This document shows positions 32,313 to 43,900 of a DNA stretch of 60,000 bases, piece after piece. The notes beneath the pieces were generated by a model. The model ran no database searches. It worked only from the letters and a program-made list of their open reading frames with translations, and was not told the origin of the DNA. The DNA is from Symsagittifera roscoffensis (taxonomy: Eukaryota > Xenacoelomorpha > Acoela > Convolutidae). A program made the translations under genes and the position numbers. Position 1 is the stretch's first letter. Each line of letters starts with the position of its first letter. The stretch lies in assembly GCF_963678635.1 (NCBI RefSeq), contig NC_087062.1, positions 46,649,758 to 46,709,757 on the forward strand. The letters are read 5' to 3'.

Positions 32313-32877
32313 TCTTGAAACGTATCTTCGCTCGTCTGTAGGCAAGTGTATCATTCAAGTTAACTTTTTAATCTTGAATCCCAGTCCATACAACTACTGA
32401 TATTAACAAAAAGGTTTTCAGTGTGTTATGTATTCTCCAAAAATACATGTATTCTCCAAAATTACTTTGTGTAGTCTCCAAAAAGTCCTTATTGTATTGC
32501 CCATTAAATTTTTACGTATTGACCGTTTAATGTATTGTCCCTTAAATCTTTGATATTAATGGACGGTTCAAGTCCAACGGAAAGTATGATCAATTAATCA
32601 ATCCCCCCGTTCACGCAAAGCGGATATATCTTAAAATGTACTTGAGGCATGTTTATAGACCTCTAAATTACTTTGAATCAAATAATTCGCCAGATTCTCC
32701 TGCAAATATATAAAACCCAAATTTACAATTTCAAAACTCAAAAACTACCTTCAGATTGGAAAAAAATCACTGAAAATTTGCTGCGAAAAATTTGCTTTAG
32801 ATTAAAAATTTTGCTATCAACAACACTATTAAAATGCTGCGGAGATAAATGCAGGGCGGATTGCTCACCCGGGTTGA
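32313..32877. other. Non-coding spacer
   Basis: Short near-repeats of TATTCTCCAAAA lie around 32430-32480. The frame 32673-32930 has no recognisable features. Confidence 0.4.
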
Positions 32878-33085
32878 CCAAAAACTCTTATCATACAATT
32901 CTCATAAATGAGAGAATTTTTGTCATATAATTCCATACAATTTCATACAAAAATTGTATGAAATCTCTAAAATAAACAATTTCCCATAAATGGAAATTGT
33001 ATGACAATCATTTTTGCCAAAAATGGAAATTGTATGACTAAAAATTTGTCATTTATGAGAATTGTATGACAAACAATTTTCGGAA
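32878..33085. repeat. Palindromic MITE, GTATGACAA family, copy 3 (truncated)
   Basis: It starts CCCGGGTTGACCAAAA like copy 2 and contains TCATACAATTCTCATAAATG and its inverse. The right terminal GGTCAAACCGGG is missing, so the right boundary is approximate. Confidence 0.55.
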
Positions 33086-33972
33086 TTTTTTTTTTCAAAT
33101 GCGGCACAAATTACATTAAAGCCCATTTAATAAGCCGAGCAATCTGTGAATAGAGAAGAAAACCTGAGAAAATGAAGTTTTTTTAGAGGTTGCAACCTCA
33201 GTTTCTTAATTTTCAGCAGGAGATCTTCTCAACTCTTTAGATAGCAGCAATGTCCTAATCGTAATCTTAAGGGGGTAGTACTGGGGGCGTTATATCGAAA
33301 TTTAAAAAAAACCTGCTTATCTGGGAGAAAATTTCCGGCAAATCTCCCCAACATCGCGAATCCATTACTTCTGACATCCACTAATTGCAATTGATCTGTG
33401 AAATATTTTTTCTGCGAGCAATCTGAATTTTTTTGAAAAAAATATAATCGAGCCGCAAAATCACCCTAAAAACATTGATCGATTGCTGTAATTGTTATGT
33501 TTCTTAAAACAGTAGTTATACTTTTCAATTTTGTCTAAACAAGTGTCTGTGAGAGCAAAAATAAAGGTGCTGAATTGAAAAAAAAGTGATAAAACGGATA
33601 AAAATCCTTAATATACAAAATCATCTACAGATTATGGTAAGTGAGAACTCGATTTGCTTACAACCATTTTCTGAACGATAATCGATTCCATACAGATAGA
33701 ATTGTTTTTTTTTCTCACCAAAAATAAAAGTAGTTGAGTGCCAAAAAATCGAATTTGTAGTGTATAAACATGGGTATAACCTGATTATAACTAGATAATG
33801 GAACCAGTTTATGGCAAGTATTTAATATATCCAATTATATTCTTGATAACTATCGTTGGAAAATAAAAAGAACTAACCAATCATGATCCATGACTACAAC
33901 TTAAAATAATTTGTAAGGCTGAAACTATTTGTAGTTTCAGCCAGAGAAGAATAAGTTTAACTTAGCAAACAG
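33086..33972. other. AT-rich non-coding stretch
   Basis: No gene or repeat recognised. Confidence 0.4.
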
Positions 33973-35442
33973 TTGCTCTTCCTTTCCTCTAACCTTGCTA
34001 GAATGCCAGTATATAGCAGATCTATTGAGACTAGAAAATATAAGAGTAGGATTAGGATTGGTATTAGACTAGGAAGTTGTACGAATCTATCTGGTCAGAA
34101 AAAAGATAGCGTGGCAAACAGACGGCGTACCGTATCCAAAATTACTCTAGGAGAAAGGACTTAAACTCATCTGGTGCGACCAAACGAGTCTTGAGCAGAC
34201 CTACACCAATATGATTTTAGAAAATACAAACAGAATAGAAAAATCAGATTAGAAAAAAAAGCAACAAATGATCAATCAATTCAAAAATTTAAATAGCTTA
34301 TTTCTACTTCTCTATAAGACTAATCAAATCAAGTCAGTAATAAAGCTGAAGCCAAGTCACAACCAAGACAACAAACCAAACCTCTGCATCGTGAAACAAA
34401 AAAAGAAGACTACAACGATGATTCATCTACAAGACTATTCATGCAGTAAATTTCTACTCATTAATATGAACTGCAAAAATAGAGCTGTCAGTTTCTGTGA
34501 CGATGATACAATTCTCGCAGATGTAACAATGACACAATTCTCGCAGATGAAACAAGTTAGTTATGGGACATTGTAATTAATGATTTCTTCTTTAACATAC
34601 CAAATGATATCTCGAGTGCAGCAATACTAACTATTTCAGTACATAAAGACTTCTATGAGTAACTCCATGAGTAACTCCATTAAAAACAGATAACACACCT
34701 TTAAAATACTCCTCAAGATTTTATGATAAAACAATTAACAGCAGTCTAAATTCAACATTTATGAATACACAGGACACCGAATAGGGAACTACAAAGCTAA
34801 CTGAACAAGATATTCAAACACCATCACCTTTCGTCAGCGAAAAACCTGTTGAAACAATACTTACAACACAACAAAACATTTCACCCATTAGTTCTACAAT
34901 CACGACACCTCACAATCGCATATTAAGCCGTTTCCACAAACAACAAAACAGTCAACAGTAAAATTAATACTTTTTCCTAAATCTTCCCAAATAGATTATC
35001 AATTATACAGACTAGTAACTAAAAAATGTTCATTAATTAAACTAAAAATTACTAATGAAAACGATTGTGCGAATCATAGTTACGCTTTGTATACAAAATC
35101 AATATGAGCAAACCAATAGCACGACCACTCATTACAACACAAAATCCGTTTCGAGATCATAATTACAATCAACACACGCCTAAAAACCAATAATTCAATC
35201 TGTAAATTTTAATGATAAGAGAAAAACCTAACCCAGCTGATAGACAAACAAATAAAAACCAACCACATTATTTAAAAGATGAAGATTACTTCAATCGAAA
35301 TTAACAACAAAAAAAATCTAAACGTCAAAAATATCAATGGACTGACATAGATCAATCAGATGGTATTTTCCAGCCAGATATTTTTGAACCCCATATAATT
35401 TCATCAAGACCACAACAAACACAACATAAATACCATATGAGA

Positions 35443-36375
35443 CAAATTTTACACAAACAAACCAAAATTTAAAATCAAATTATCAAACAAATACTCAGAG
35501 CTACCAGCAAGAATCAATGAGAAATGAAATTCCATTACCTTATTATCTACAACATGAAATTACCAAAAAATCGACCCATAAATTTTGCACAAACATCCAT
35601 TACAGCAGAATCACTTCAAATTATGATGAATTCATATCCACTTGGTGGGTCATCTATAACATCAAACAAACCACTAATCGTTTTCACATGAATATACTTT
35701 GAATACTCAGTAAAAGAATATTTAAAGCCTGTCGCAGCTAATCTAATTTTAAAAATAAAAGCTAAAATTACACTACTTCATCAAAATAAGATCTATAAAC
35801 GTATAGCACTGATACAAACCATATTCGATGGTGCAGCCCAGAAATGGTCGTCTGTATTACGCATAAAGATTAAATCCGATTGAAAACGTTTTACATAAGT
35901 GTTTCCGTAAACATTCGACCCAGAAACAAATAAATATCAAATAGTTTTATCTAATGAAATTTATAGACTCCCAAATCAAACTAAAAATTACCTTGTTTTC
36001 AGAATAGAAATTCCTATTCTCTAATCAGACTCAACTATAAAAACACAAAAATGACAGAAACTCTAATGATGAGTTTATTACCACAATTAAGGATAATAGC
36101 AAAAAAAAAAGAAAAACACAAACATCATCATTTCGCAAACCGGGTATAGATTTCCGCAAAAGTGTAGACAAATTCGAACCAGCAGACATTACAATGATTA
36201 TGAAAGAAAGAGAAAACTAAAATTACACTATGTGAACAATATTCAGACAACCACGTCACACATAAATAACATTTAAAACTACGATAGTGAAATAGCAGAA
36301 AAAATCACCCAAATTCTCAGACTATATGTAAAGAACCCAATTTTTCTAAGGAAACCCTCATTTAATTGTGTAACT
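35443..36375 (+). repeat. Direct repeat, copy A
   Basis: It matches 37401-38330 over about 930 bases at an offset of about 1,955, with scattered substitutions and small indels. It contains CAAGAATCAATGAGAAATGA and ends CCCTCATTTAATTGTGTAAC. Both copies carry the same Gag-frame stops, so the duplication followed inactivation. Confidence 0.85.
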
Positions 36376-36394
36376 TAATTGTGTAACTTTTTTT

Positions 36395-36449
36395 GTCTAC
36401 ATTTAGCACTACTGCCGTCCAAACGGACACAGTAATGCTAAATGTAGAC
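36395..36449. repeat. Long hairpin
   Basis: GTCTACATTTAGCA at the left and TGCTAAATGTAGAC at the right are exact inverses. CCGTCC-AAA-CGGA lies at the centre. The 55 bases can fold almost completely. The central part recurs at 38332 at the end of direct repeat copy B. Confidence 0.8.
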
Positions 36450-37260
36450 AGAAATAACAAGAAAATCAAACCGACCACCAAAGCATAAAGAACCGAAAAA
36501 ATCTTTTTTTCAATATATGAAAAAGCCAGAACTTACTAAAAAAGAATATTCAAAGCAATAATAGCTCAGGAAAAACCACTTCCAGCTAGCTGTAGTAAGA
36601 GCAGATCACAACCACCATATATCAACAATTTTCATGGACGATCAGATCGCCAGATAGACGAAAAAACAACATTTTCAACAAAATAGATACAGCCGATCAA
36701 ACAGTCATAATAATGAATACAAAACGATTAATCCAGAATTATCTCTAATAGAATATTCCAACAACTGTAACCAATATTACTCAAATGTTCGTTCTAGACC
36801 TTCTTTAACCAATCGCAATAGAACTTATTCAAAAAATTGCAAACGGAATTATTCAAACAATAGATCCAGATACTACTCAAATAATAATTCATATAGTAGG
36901 AACTACAACAAAAGATCTCGTGAAACTTTGAACAACTATAGAACTAGAAAACATAACTAGTAAAACTGATTACCAAATTAGTACTCAGATAAACAAAGTA
37001 TTCCATAGAATTTGTACGCCTAAACACCCAAGACAGAAAAATTAAGTACACGCTACAATTGAAATAACTCCAAACTCATCAGGAATTGAAAACACAGAAA
37101 TCTCACAAATACAACTAAAACATATACACTGTAACATATACACTGATGAAGAAAGTGAAATTAAAACTACATTAGTTATTAATATGTTAAAAATTGAACA
37201 AGAATATGAAACTCCAGTTCACTCAGATTACCATAAAAAAAAACCCTAATTCAAACTTCA

Positions 37261-37400
37261 ACGAAGTAAAATTTGACCAAAAAGCTGAAACAAATTACAC
37301 ATATTGATGATCATGCAAATATTAATAATACATGAGGCGTTTTTGTTGTTGTTTTTTTTTGTAATATAAATCAAATTACAACACCAAAAATACAACACCA
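37261..37400. other. Spacer between repeat copies
   Basis: A T-rich run (GTTTTTGTTGTTGTTTTTTT region near 37340) lies in otherwise A-rich DNA. Nothing else seen. Confidence 0.35.
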
Positions 37401-38330
37401 AAAATTTACCCAAATAAACCAAAACTTAAAATCGAATTATCAAACAAATACCCAGAGCTATCAGCAAGAATCAATGAGAAATGAAATTGCATTACCTTAT
37501 TATCTACAACATGAAATTACCAAAAAATCAACCCATAAATTTTGCACAAATGTCCATTACAGCAGAATCACTTCAAATGATGATGAATTCATATCAACTT
37601 GGTGAGTCATCTATAACATCGAACAAACCACTAATCGTTTTCACATGAATATACTTTAAATACTCAGTAAAAGAATATTTAAAGCTTGTCGCAGCGAATC
37701 TAATTTAAAAATAAAAGCTAAAATTACACTATTTCTTTAAAATAAGATCCATAGACGTATAGCACTGATACAAACCACATTCAATGGTGCAGCCCAGAAA
37801 TGGTTGTCTGTATTACCCTGAAGAATAAATCCAATTGAAAACGTTTTACATAAGTGTTTCCGTAAATCTTCGACTCAGAAACAAACAAATATCAAAGAGT
37901 TTTATCTAATGAAATTTATAGACTCCCAAATCAAACTACAAATTAACTTTTTTTTCAGAAAAGAAATTCTTATTCTCTGAACACACTCAAATGTAAAAAC
38001 ACAAAAACGAAAGAAACTCTAATGGTGAGTTTATCACCACAATTAAGGAAAATAGCAATAAAAAGAAAAACACAAACATCATCATTTCGCAAACCGGGTA
38101 TAGATTTCCGCAAAATTGTAGACAAATTCGAACCAGCAGACATCACAATGAATATGAAAGAAAGAGAAAACTAAAATTACACTATGTGAACAAATTTCAG
38201 ACAACTACGTCACACATAAATAACATTTAAACCTACGATAGCGAAATAGCAGAAAAAATTACCCAAATTCTCAGACTATTTGTAAAAAAGCCAATTTTTC
38301 AAAGGAAACCCTCATTTAATTGTGTAACTA
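37401..38330 (+). repeat. Direct repeat, copy B (Gag-like relic)
   Basis: This is the second copy of 35443-36375, including the GAAQKW block and the same downstream stops. It ends at the edge of the satellite array, after ACTACTGCCGTTCAAACGGA. Confidence 0.85.
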
Positions 38331-38389
38331 CTGCCGTTCAAACGGACGCAGTAATGTCCGCATCAGGGTTATTTGAAATCGACTGAACG

Positions 38390-39131
38390 CTTACTTGTGG
38401 AGAAATCTGATGGTAAGAGCGATAACACTTTGCTGGACCGGCAGAAGCAAATTGATGATAAAAAGACTGAAAAAAGAAGCCAGAGGAAATACGGAAAACC
38501 AAAGACGGCAAAGAAACGGCAGGAACCGATGACAAAACACTCTTAGATTTCTCATCAGAAGACGATATTACCAATCCGAAGAGGCGCGCAGCAAGATTAA
38601 TTTCATCTTCGGATTCAGTTTACTCTATCACTACTGATAGTTAGTTTTCATTTTTTAGAGCATTTTGTGTTGTATATGTTTGGTAAAAACAACTTTTTAT
38701 AACGGATGAAATTTGAGGAATTTTCAACTTTGTTTTGTCAAAAGATAAAAGCAATTCCAATAAAAATGACAAATCTAAAAGTAAATCACCGTCTGCTGCC
38801 TCCGCACCGCTCGATGGCTATTTCTTGGAGTAGAAATGTTATGAGTTGTTGTTACGGGTATATTTTAATGAAGTTTCATCTTAGAATTGTCGATTGTTAA
38901 TATTTTCCAGTAAATTGGTTTTTTGCTGTGCAGTTTTTGTTATTAGATTCAGAAGAAAAATTTTCGAGTCGCCATTCAGCAGGACCTTTCAAACACTGTG
39001 CTTCCATTAATGTTTGTAAAGCTCTGCTTTTTGCATGTTACCGGCTAAAGTTTTGTTCAACTTAGAATTAGGAGCCGTGACTGCTACTAATGTGGTGGAA
39101 AAATTTAGGTGAATAGGTCTCCCTACCTCTA
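38390..39131 (+). repeat. Divergent founder-like satellite unit
   Basis: It aligns along its length with the satellite units but is the most diverged. It keeps about 75 bases that the others lack (about 38550-38625). With these, one frame reads KETAGTDDKTLLDF, SSEDDITNPKRRAARLI, SSSDSVYSITTDS and stop, which looks like the acidic/basic C-terminus of a protein. It also lacks the second copy of the CATCACCGTCTGCTGCCTC word found in later units. It is probably close to the sequence from which the array grew. Confidence 0.65.
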
Positions 39132-39754
39132 TTGTCTTCTCAACATAGTAACTCGAAAAACCCAGAAAAATTCTCCGATCTCATGAAAAACTACCAGAAT
39201 GGGGGAGTTGCCCACTTCGGCGAGAAAATGGTTCCAGAAGTTTTTGTAGAATTCAAGGGAGATTTAGCCTGGTGGCATAACACTATGCTGGACTTCGTGT
39301 TGCTCATCTCAGACCCAAATCGCACTCAACATATGAAAAAGCGGTATTGCAGAAGCAAGTTGATGAGAAAAGGACCGAAAAAAGAAGCCAAAACAAGTAC
39401 GACAAATCGAAGGCGACAAATAAAACAACAAGATCCGATGACCAGAACGCTCAAAAAATCGTCATCAGAACACTACTGATAGCTAGTATTGATTTTTTTC
39501 AGAACAATTTGCGTTTAAATAGATTGCGAAGAAAAACTTTTTGTTACGAATAAAATTTGAGGAAATTTAAAATACTTTTGTCGAAAGGTGAGGACACTGT
39601 GAGCTTTCCATTAATGTTCGAAAAGCTCTGCATTCTGCTATGTTACCGGCTAAAATTTACTTTATTTTAGAATTAGGAGCAGTGACTGCTATCAATGTGG
39701 TGCAAAATTTAGGTGCATAGGTCTCCCTACCTCCCTTGTCTACTCAAGATAGTA

Positions 39755-39885
39755 ACTCGGATTCAGTTTACTCTATCACTACTGATAGTTAGTTTTCATT
39801 TTTTAGAGCATTTTGTTTTGTATAGGTTTGGTAAAAACAACTTTTTATAACGGATGAAATTTGAGGAATTTTCAACTCTCCAATC
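39755..39885 (+). repeat. Founder-type block inside a regular satellite unit
   Basis: About 120 bases from CTCGGATTCAGTTTACTCTA to ATTTGAGGAATTTTCAACT match founder positions 38614-38730. They sit between the unit mark and the 84-codon frame. The same block is at about 40838-40970, explaining those two ~1,085-bp units. Confidence 0.8.
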
Positions 39886-40837
39886 TCATGAAAAACTACC
39901 AGAAAGGAGGAATTGCCCACTTCGGCGAGAAGGTGGTTCCAGAAGTTTTTGTAGAGTTCAAGGGAGTTATAGCCTGGTGGCATAACACTATGCTGGACTT
40001 CGTGTTGCTCATCTCAGACCCAAATCACACTCAGATCAACCACTGGCTGGCTCTTTCTTCAAGCAAAAAATGGAGTGTTATATTCCGCTGACTTCTTCAA
40101 CATACGTATAAGTGGTATTGCAGAAGCAAGTTGATGAGAAAAGGACCGTAAAAAGAAGCGAAAAAAATACGGAAAATCAAAAGCGACAAAGAAACGGCAG
40201 AATCCGATGACCAGAACGCTCAAAAAATTGTCATCAGCACACTCCTGATGTTTAGTATTGATCTTTTTCAGAACAATTTGCGTTTAATTAGATTCCGAAG
40301 AACAACTTTTTGTTACGAATAAAATTTGTGGAAAATTAAAATAATTTTGTCGAAAGGTGAGAAACTTCCAATAAAAAGGATAAATTTGAAAGTGCATCAC
40401 CGTCTGCTGCCTATGCACCGCTTGATGGCTATTTCTTGGAGAAGAAAAAATATGAGTTTTTGTTACGGGTATTTTTTATTGAAAGTTTATCTTAGAGTTG
40501 TCGATTGGAGAAGACAAGCCCGATCAAAATGAAAAAACCTGAACGACATCACCGTCTGCTGCCTCCGCATTTAAATCGTCATTATTTTCTATTAAATTGA
40601 TTTTTTGCTGTGCAATTTTTGTTATTTGGATTCAGAAAAAAAATTTTTTTGATTCGCCATTTAGCCGGGCCTTTCAAACACTGTGTGCTTCCCCTTAATG
40701 TTTGAAAAACTCTGCTTTTTGCTATGCTACCGGCTAAAGTTTACTTCAACTTAGAATTAGGAGCAGTGACTGCTATTAATGTGGTGTAAAAATTTAGGTG
40801 CATAGGTCTCCCTACCTCCCTTGTCTACTCAAGATAG

Positions 40838-40970
40838 TAACTCGGATTCAGTTTACTCTATCACTACTGATAGTTAGTTTTCATTTTTTAGAGCATTTTG
40901 TGTTGTATATGTTTGGTAAAAACAACTTTTTATAACTGATGAAATTTGAGGAATTTTCAACTCTCCAATC
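40838..40970 (+). repeat. Second founder-type block in the satellite
   Basis: It is nearly identical to 39755-39885 in position and sequence, so the chimeric unit was itself duplicated once. It is absent from all units to the right. Confidence 0.8.
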
Positions 40971-43900
40971 TCATGAAAAACTACCAGAAAGGAGGAATTG
41001 CCCACTTCGGCGAAAAGGTGGTTCCAGAAGTTTTTGTAGAGTTCAAGGGAGTTATAGCCTGGTGGCATAACACTATGCTGGACTTCGTGTTGCTCATCTC
41101 AGACCCAAATCACACTCAGATCAACCACTGGCTGGCTCTTTCTTCAAGCAAAAAATGGAGTGTTATATTCCGCTGAATTCTTCAACATATAAAAAAGCGG
41201 TATTGCAGAAGCAAATTGATGAGAAAAGGACCGTAAAAAGAAGCGAAAAAAATACGGAAAATCAAAAGCGACAAAGAAACGGCAGAATCCGATGACCAGA
41301 ACGCTCAAAAAATTGTCATCAGCACACTCCTGATGTTTAGTATTGATCTTTTTCAGAACAATTTGCGTTTAATTAGATTCCGAAGAACAACTTTTTGTTA
41401 CGAATAAAATTTGTGGAAATTTAAAATAATTTTGTCGAAAGGTGAGAAACGTCCAATAAAAAGGATAAATTTGAAAGTGCATCACCGTCTGCTGCCTATG
41501 CACCGCTTGATGGCTAATTCTTGGAGAAGAAAAAATATGAGTTTTTGTTACGGGTATTTTTTATTGAAAGTTTATCTTAGAGTTGTCGATTGGAGAAGGC
41601 AAGCCCGATCAAAATGAAAAAACCTAAACGACATCACCGTCTGCTGCCTCCGCATTTAAATCGTAATTATTTTCCATTAAATTGATTTTTTGCTGTGCAA
41701 TTTTTGTTATTTGGATTCAGAATTTTTTTTTTTGATTCGCCATTTAGCAGGGCCTTTCAAACACTGTGTGCTTCCCCTTAATGTTTGAAAAGCTCTGCTT
41801 TTTGCTATGCTACCGGCTAAAGTTTACTTCAACTTAGAATTAGGAGCAGTGACTGCTATTAATGTGGTGCAAAAATTTAGGTGAATAGGTCTCCCTACCT
41901 CCATTGTCTATTCAACATAGTAACTCGAAAAATCCAGAAAAACTCTCGATCCTCATGAAAAACTACCAGAAAGGAGGAATTGCCCACTTCGGCGAGAAGT
42001 TGGTTCCAGAAGTTTTTGTCGAATTCAAGGGAGATATAGCCTGGTGGCATAATACTATGCTGGACTTCGTGTTGCTCAACTCAGACCCCAATCACACTCA
42101 GATCAACCACTGGCGGGCTCTTTCTTCAAGCAAAAAACGGAGTGTTAATTTCCGCTGACTTCTTCAACATACGTATAAGTGGTATTGCAGAAGCAAGTTG
42201 ATGAGAAAAAGACCAAAAAAGAAGCAAAAAGAATTAGGGAAAATCAAAGGCGACAAAGAAACGGCAGGATCCGATGACCAGAATGCTCAAAAAATTGTCA
42301 TCAGATCACTACTGATAGTTAGTATTGATCATTTTCAGAACAATTTGCGTTTAATTAGATTGGGAAGAACAACTTTTTGTTACGAATAAAATCTGAGGAA
42401 AATTAAAATATTTTAGTCGAAAAGTGAGAAAAGTCCAATGAAAAGGATAAATCCGAAAGTTCATCACCGTCCGCTGCCTCCGCATCTACGTCGTTATTAT
42501 TTTCCATTAAAATGATTTTTTGCTGTGCAATTTTTGTTATTTGGATTCAGAAAAAAGTTTTGAGTCGCCATTTAGCAGGGCCTTTCAAACACAGTGAAAA
42601 GCTCTGCTTTTTGCTGTTACCGACTAAATTTTACTTCAACGTAGATTTAGGAGCAGTGACTACTACTAATGTGGTCGAAAAATCTAGGTGAATAGGTCTC
42701 CCTAACTCCATTGTCTTCTCAACATAGTAACTCGAAAAACCCAGAAAAACTCTCCGATCTCATGAAAAACTACCAGAATGGAGGAGTTGCCCACATTGGC
42801 GAGAAAATGGTTCCAGAAGTTTTTATAGAATATAAGGGAGATATATCCTGGTGGCAAAACACTATGCTGGACTTCGTGTTGCTCATCTCAGACCCAAAAC
42901 GCACTCAAATCAACCACTGGCTGGCTCTCTCTTCAAGCAAAAAACGGAGTGTTAATTTCCGCTGACTTCTTCAACATATGAAAAAGTGGTATTGCAGAAG
43001 CAAGTTGATGAGAAACGGACCGAAAAAAGAAGCAAAAAAGAAGTACGACAAATCAAAGGTGACAAAAAAAACGGCAGGATCCGTTGACCAGAATGCTCAA
43101 AAAATCGTCATCAGAACACTACTGATAGTTAGTATTGATCTTTTTCAGAGCAATTTGCGTTTAGTTAGATTGGGAAGAACCTGTTTTTATTACAAATAAA
43201 ATTTGAGGAAATTTAAAGTAATTTTGTCGAAAGGTGAGAAAAGTCCAATAAAAAGGATAAATCCGAAAGTACATCAACGTCTGTTGACTCCGCACCGCTT
43301 GATGGTTATTTCTTGGATTAGAAAAGTTTTTGAGTTTTTGTTACGGATATATTTTAATGAAAGTGAATCTTAGAGTTGTCGATTGGAGAAGGCAAGCCCG
43401 ATCAAAATTTAAAAAGCCTAATTGACATCACCGTCTACCGCCTCCGCATCTAAATCGTTATTATTTTCCATTAAATTGATTTTTTGCTGTGCAATTTTTG
43501 TTATTTGGATTCAAAAAAAAAATTTTGAGTCGCCAATTAGCAGGTCTTTTCAAACACTGTGTGCTTCCCATTAACGTTTGAAAAGCTCTGCTTTTTGATT
43601 TGTTACCGGCTGAACTTTACTTCAACTTAGAATTAGGAGCAGTGACTACTAGTAATGTGGTGCAAAAATGTAGGTGAATACCTCCATTTTTTACGCAATA
43701 TAGTGTCTCGAAAAACCCCGAAAAACTCTCCAATCTCATGAAAAACTACCAAAATGGAAAAGTTGCTCGCTTCAGCGAGAAGTTGGTTCCAGAAGTTTTT
43801 GTAGAATTTAAGGGAGACATAGCCTGGTGGCATAACACTATGCTGGACTTCGTATTGCTCATCTCAGACCCGAATCACACTCAGATCAACCACTGCCTAA

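Larger units (their letters stand above)
33973..37260 (+). pseudogene. A-rich decayed retroelement Gag-like region
   Basis: The plus strand is A-rich and full of stops. Short frames include a basic 63-codon one (33973-34164) and a 102-codon one (34268-34576). Around 35835-36060 a frame reads GAAQKWSSVL, then TNKYQIVLSNEIYRLPNQT and, after a shift, MTETLMMSLLPQLR, which resembles retroelement Gag. 36780-36960 encodes an Arg/Asn/Ser/Tyr-rich tail (NRNRTYSKNCKRNYSNNRSR). Stops occur where CAA or TGG codons would fit. I cannot assign the superfamily. No protease or RT was identified, so this may be only a Gag relic. Confidence 0.4.

Noticed and set aside
36395-36449. Helitron 3' end, based on the hairpin
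   Set aside because: The hairpin is too long, and no CTRR end or Rep/helicase sequence was found nearby.
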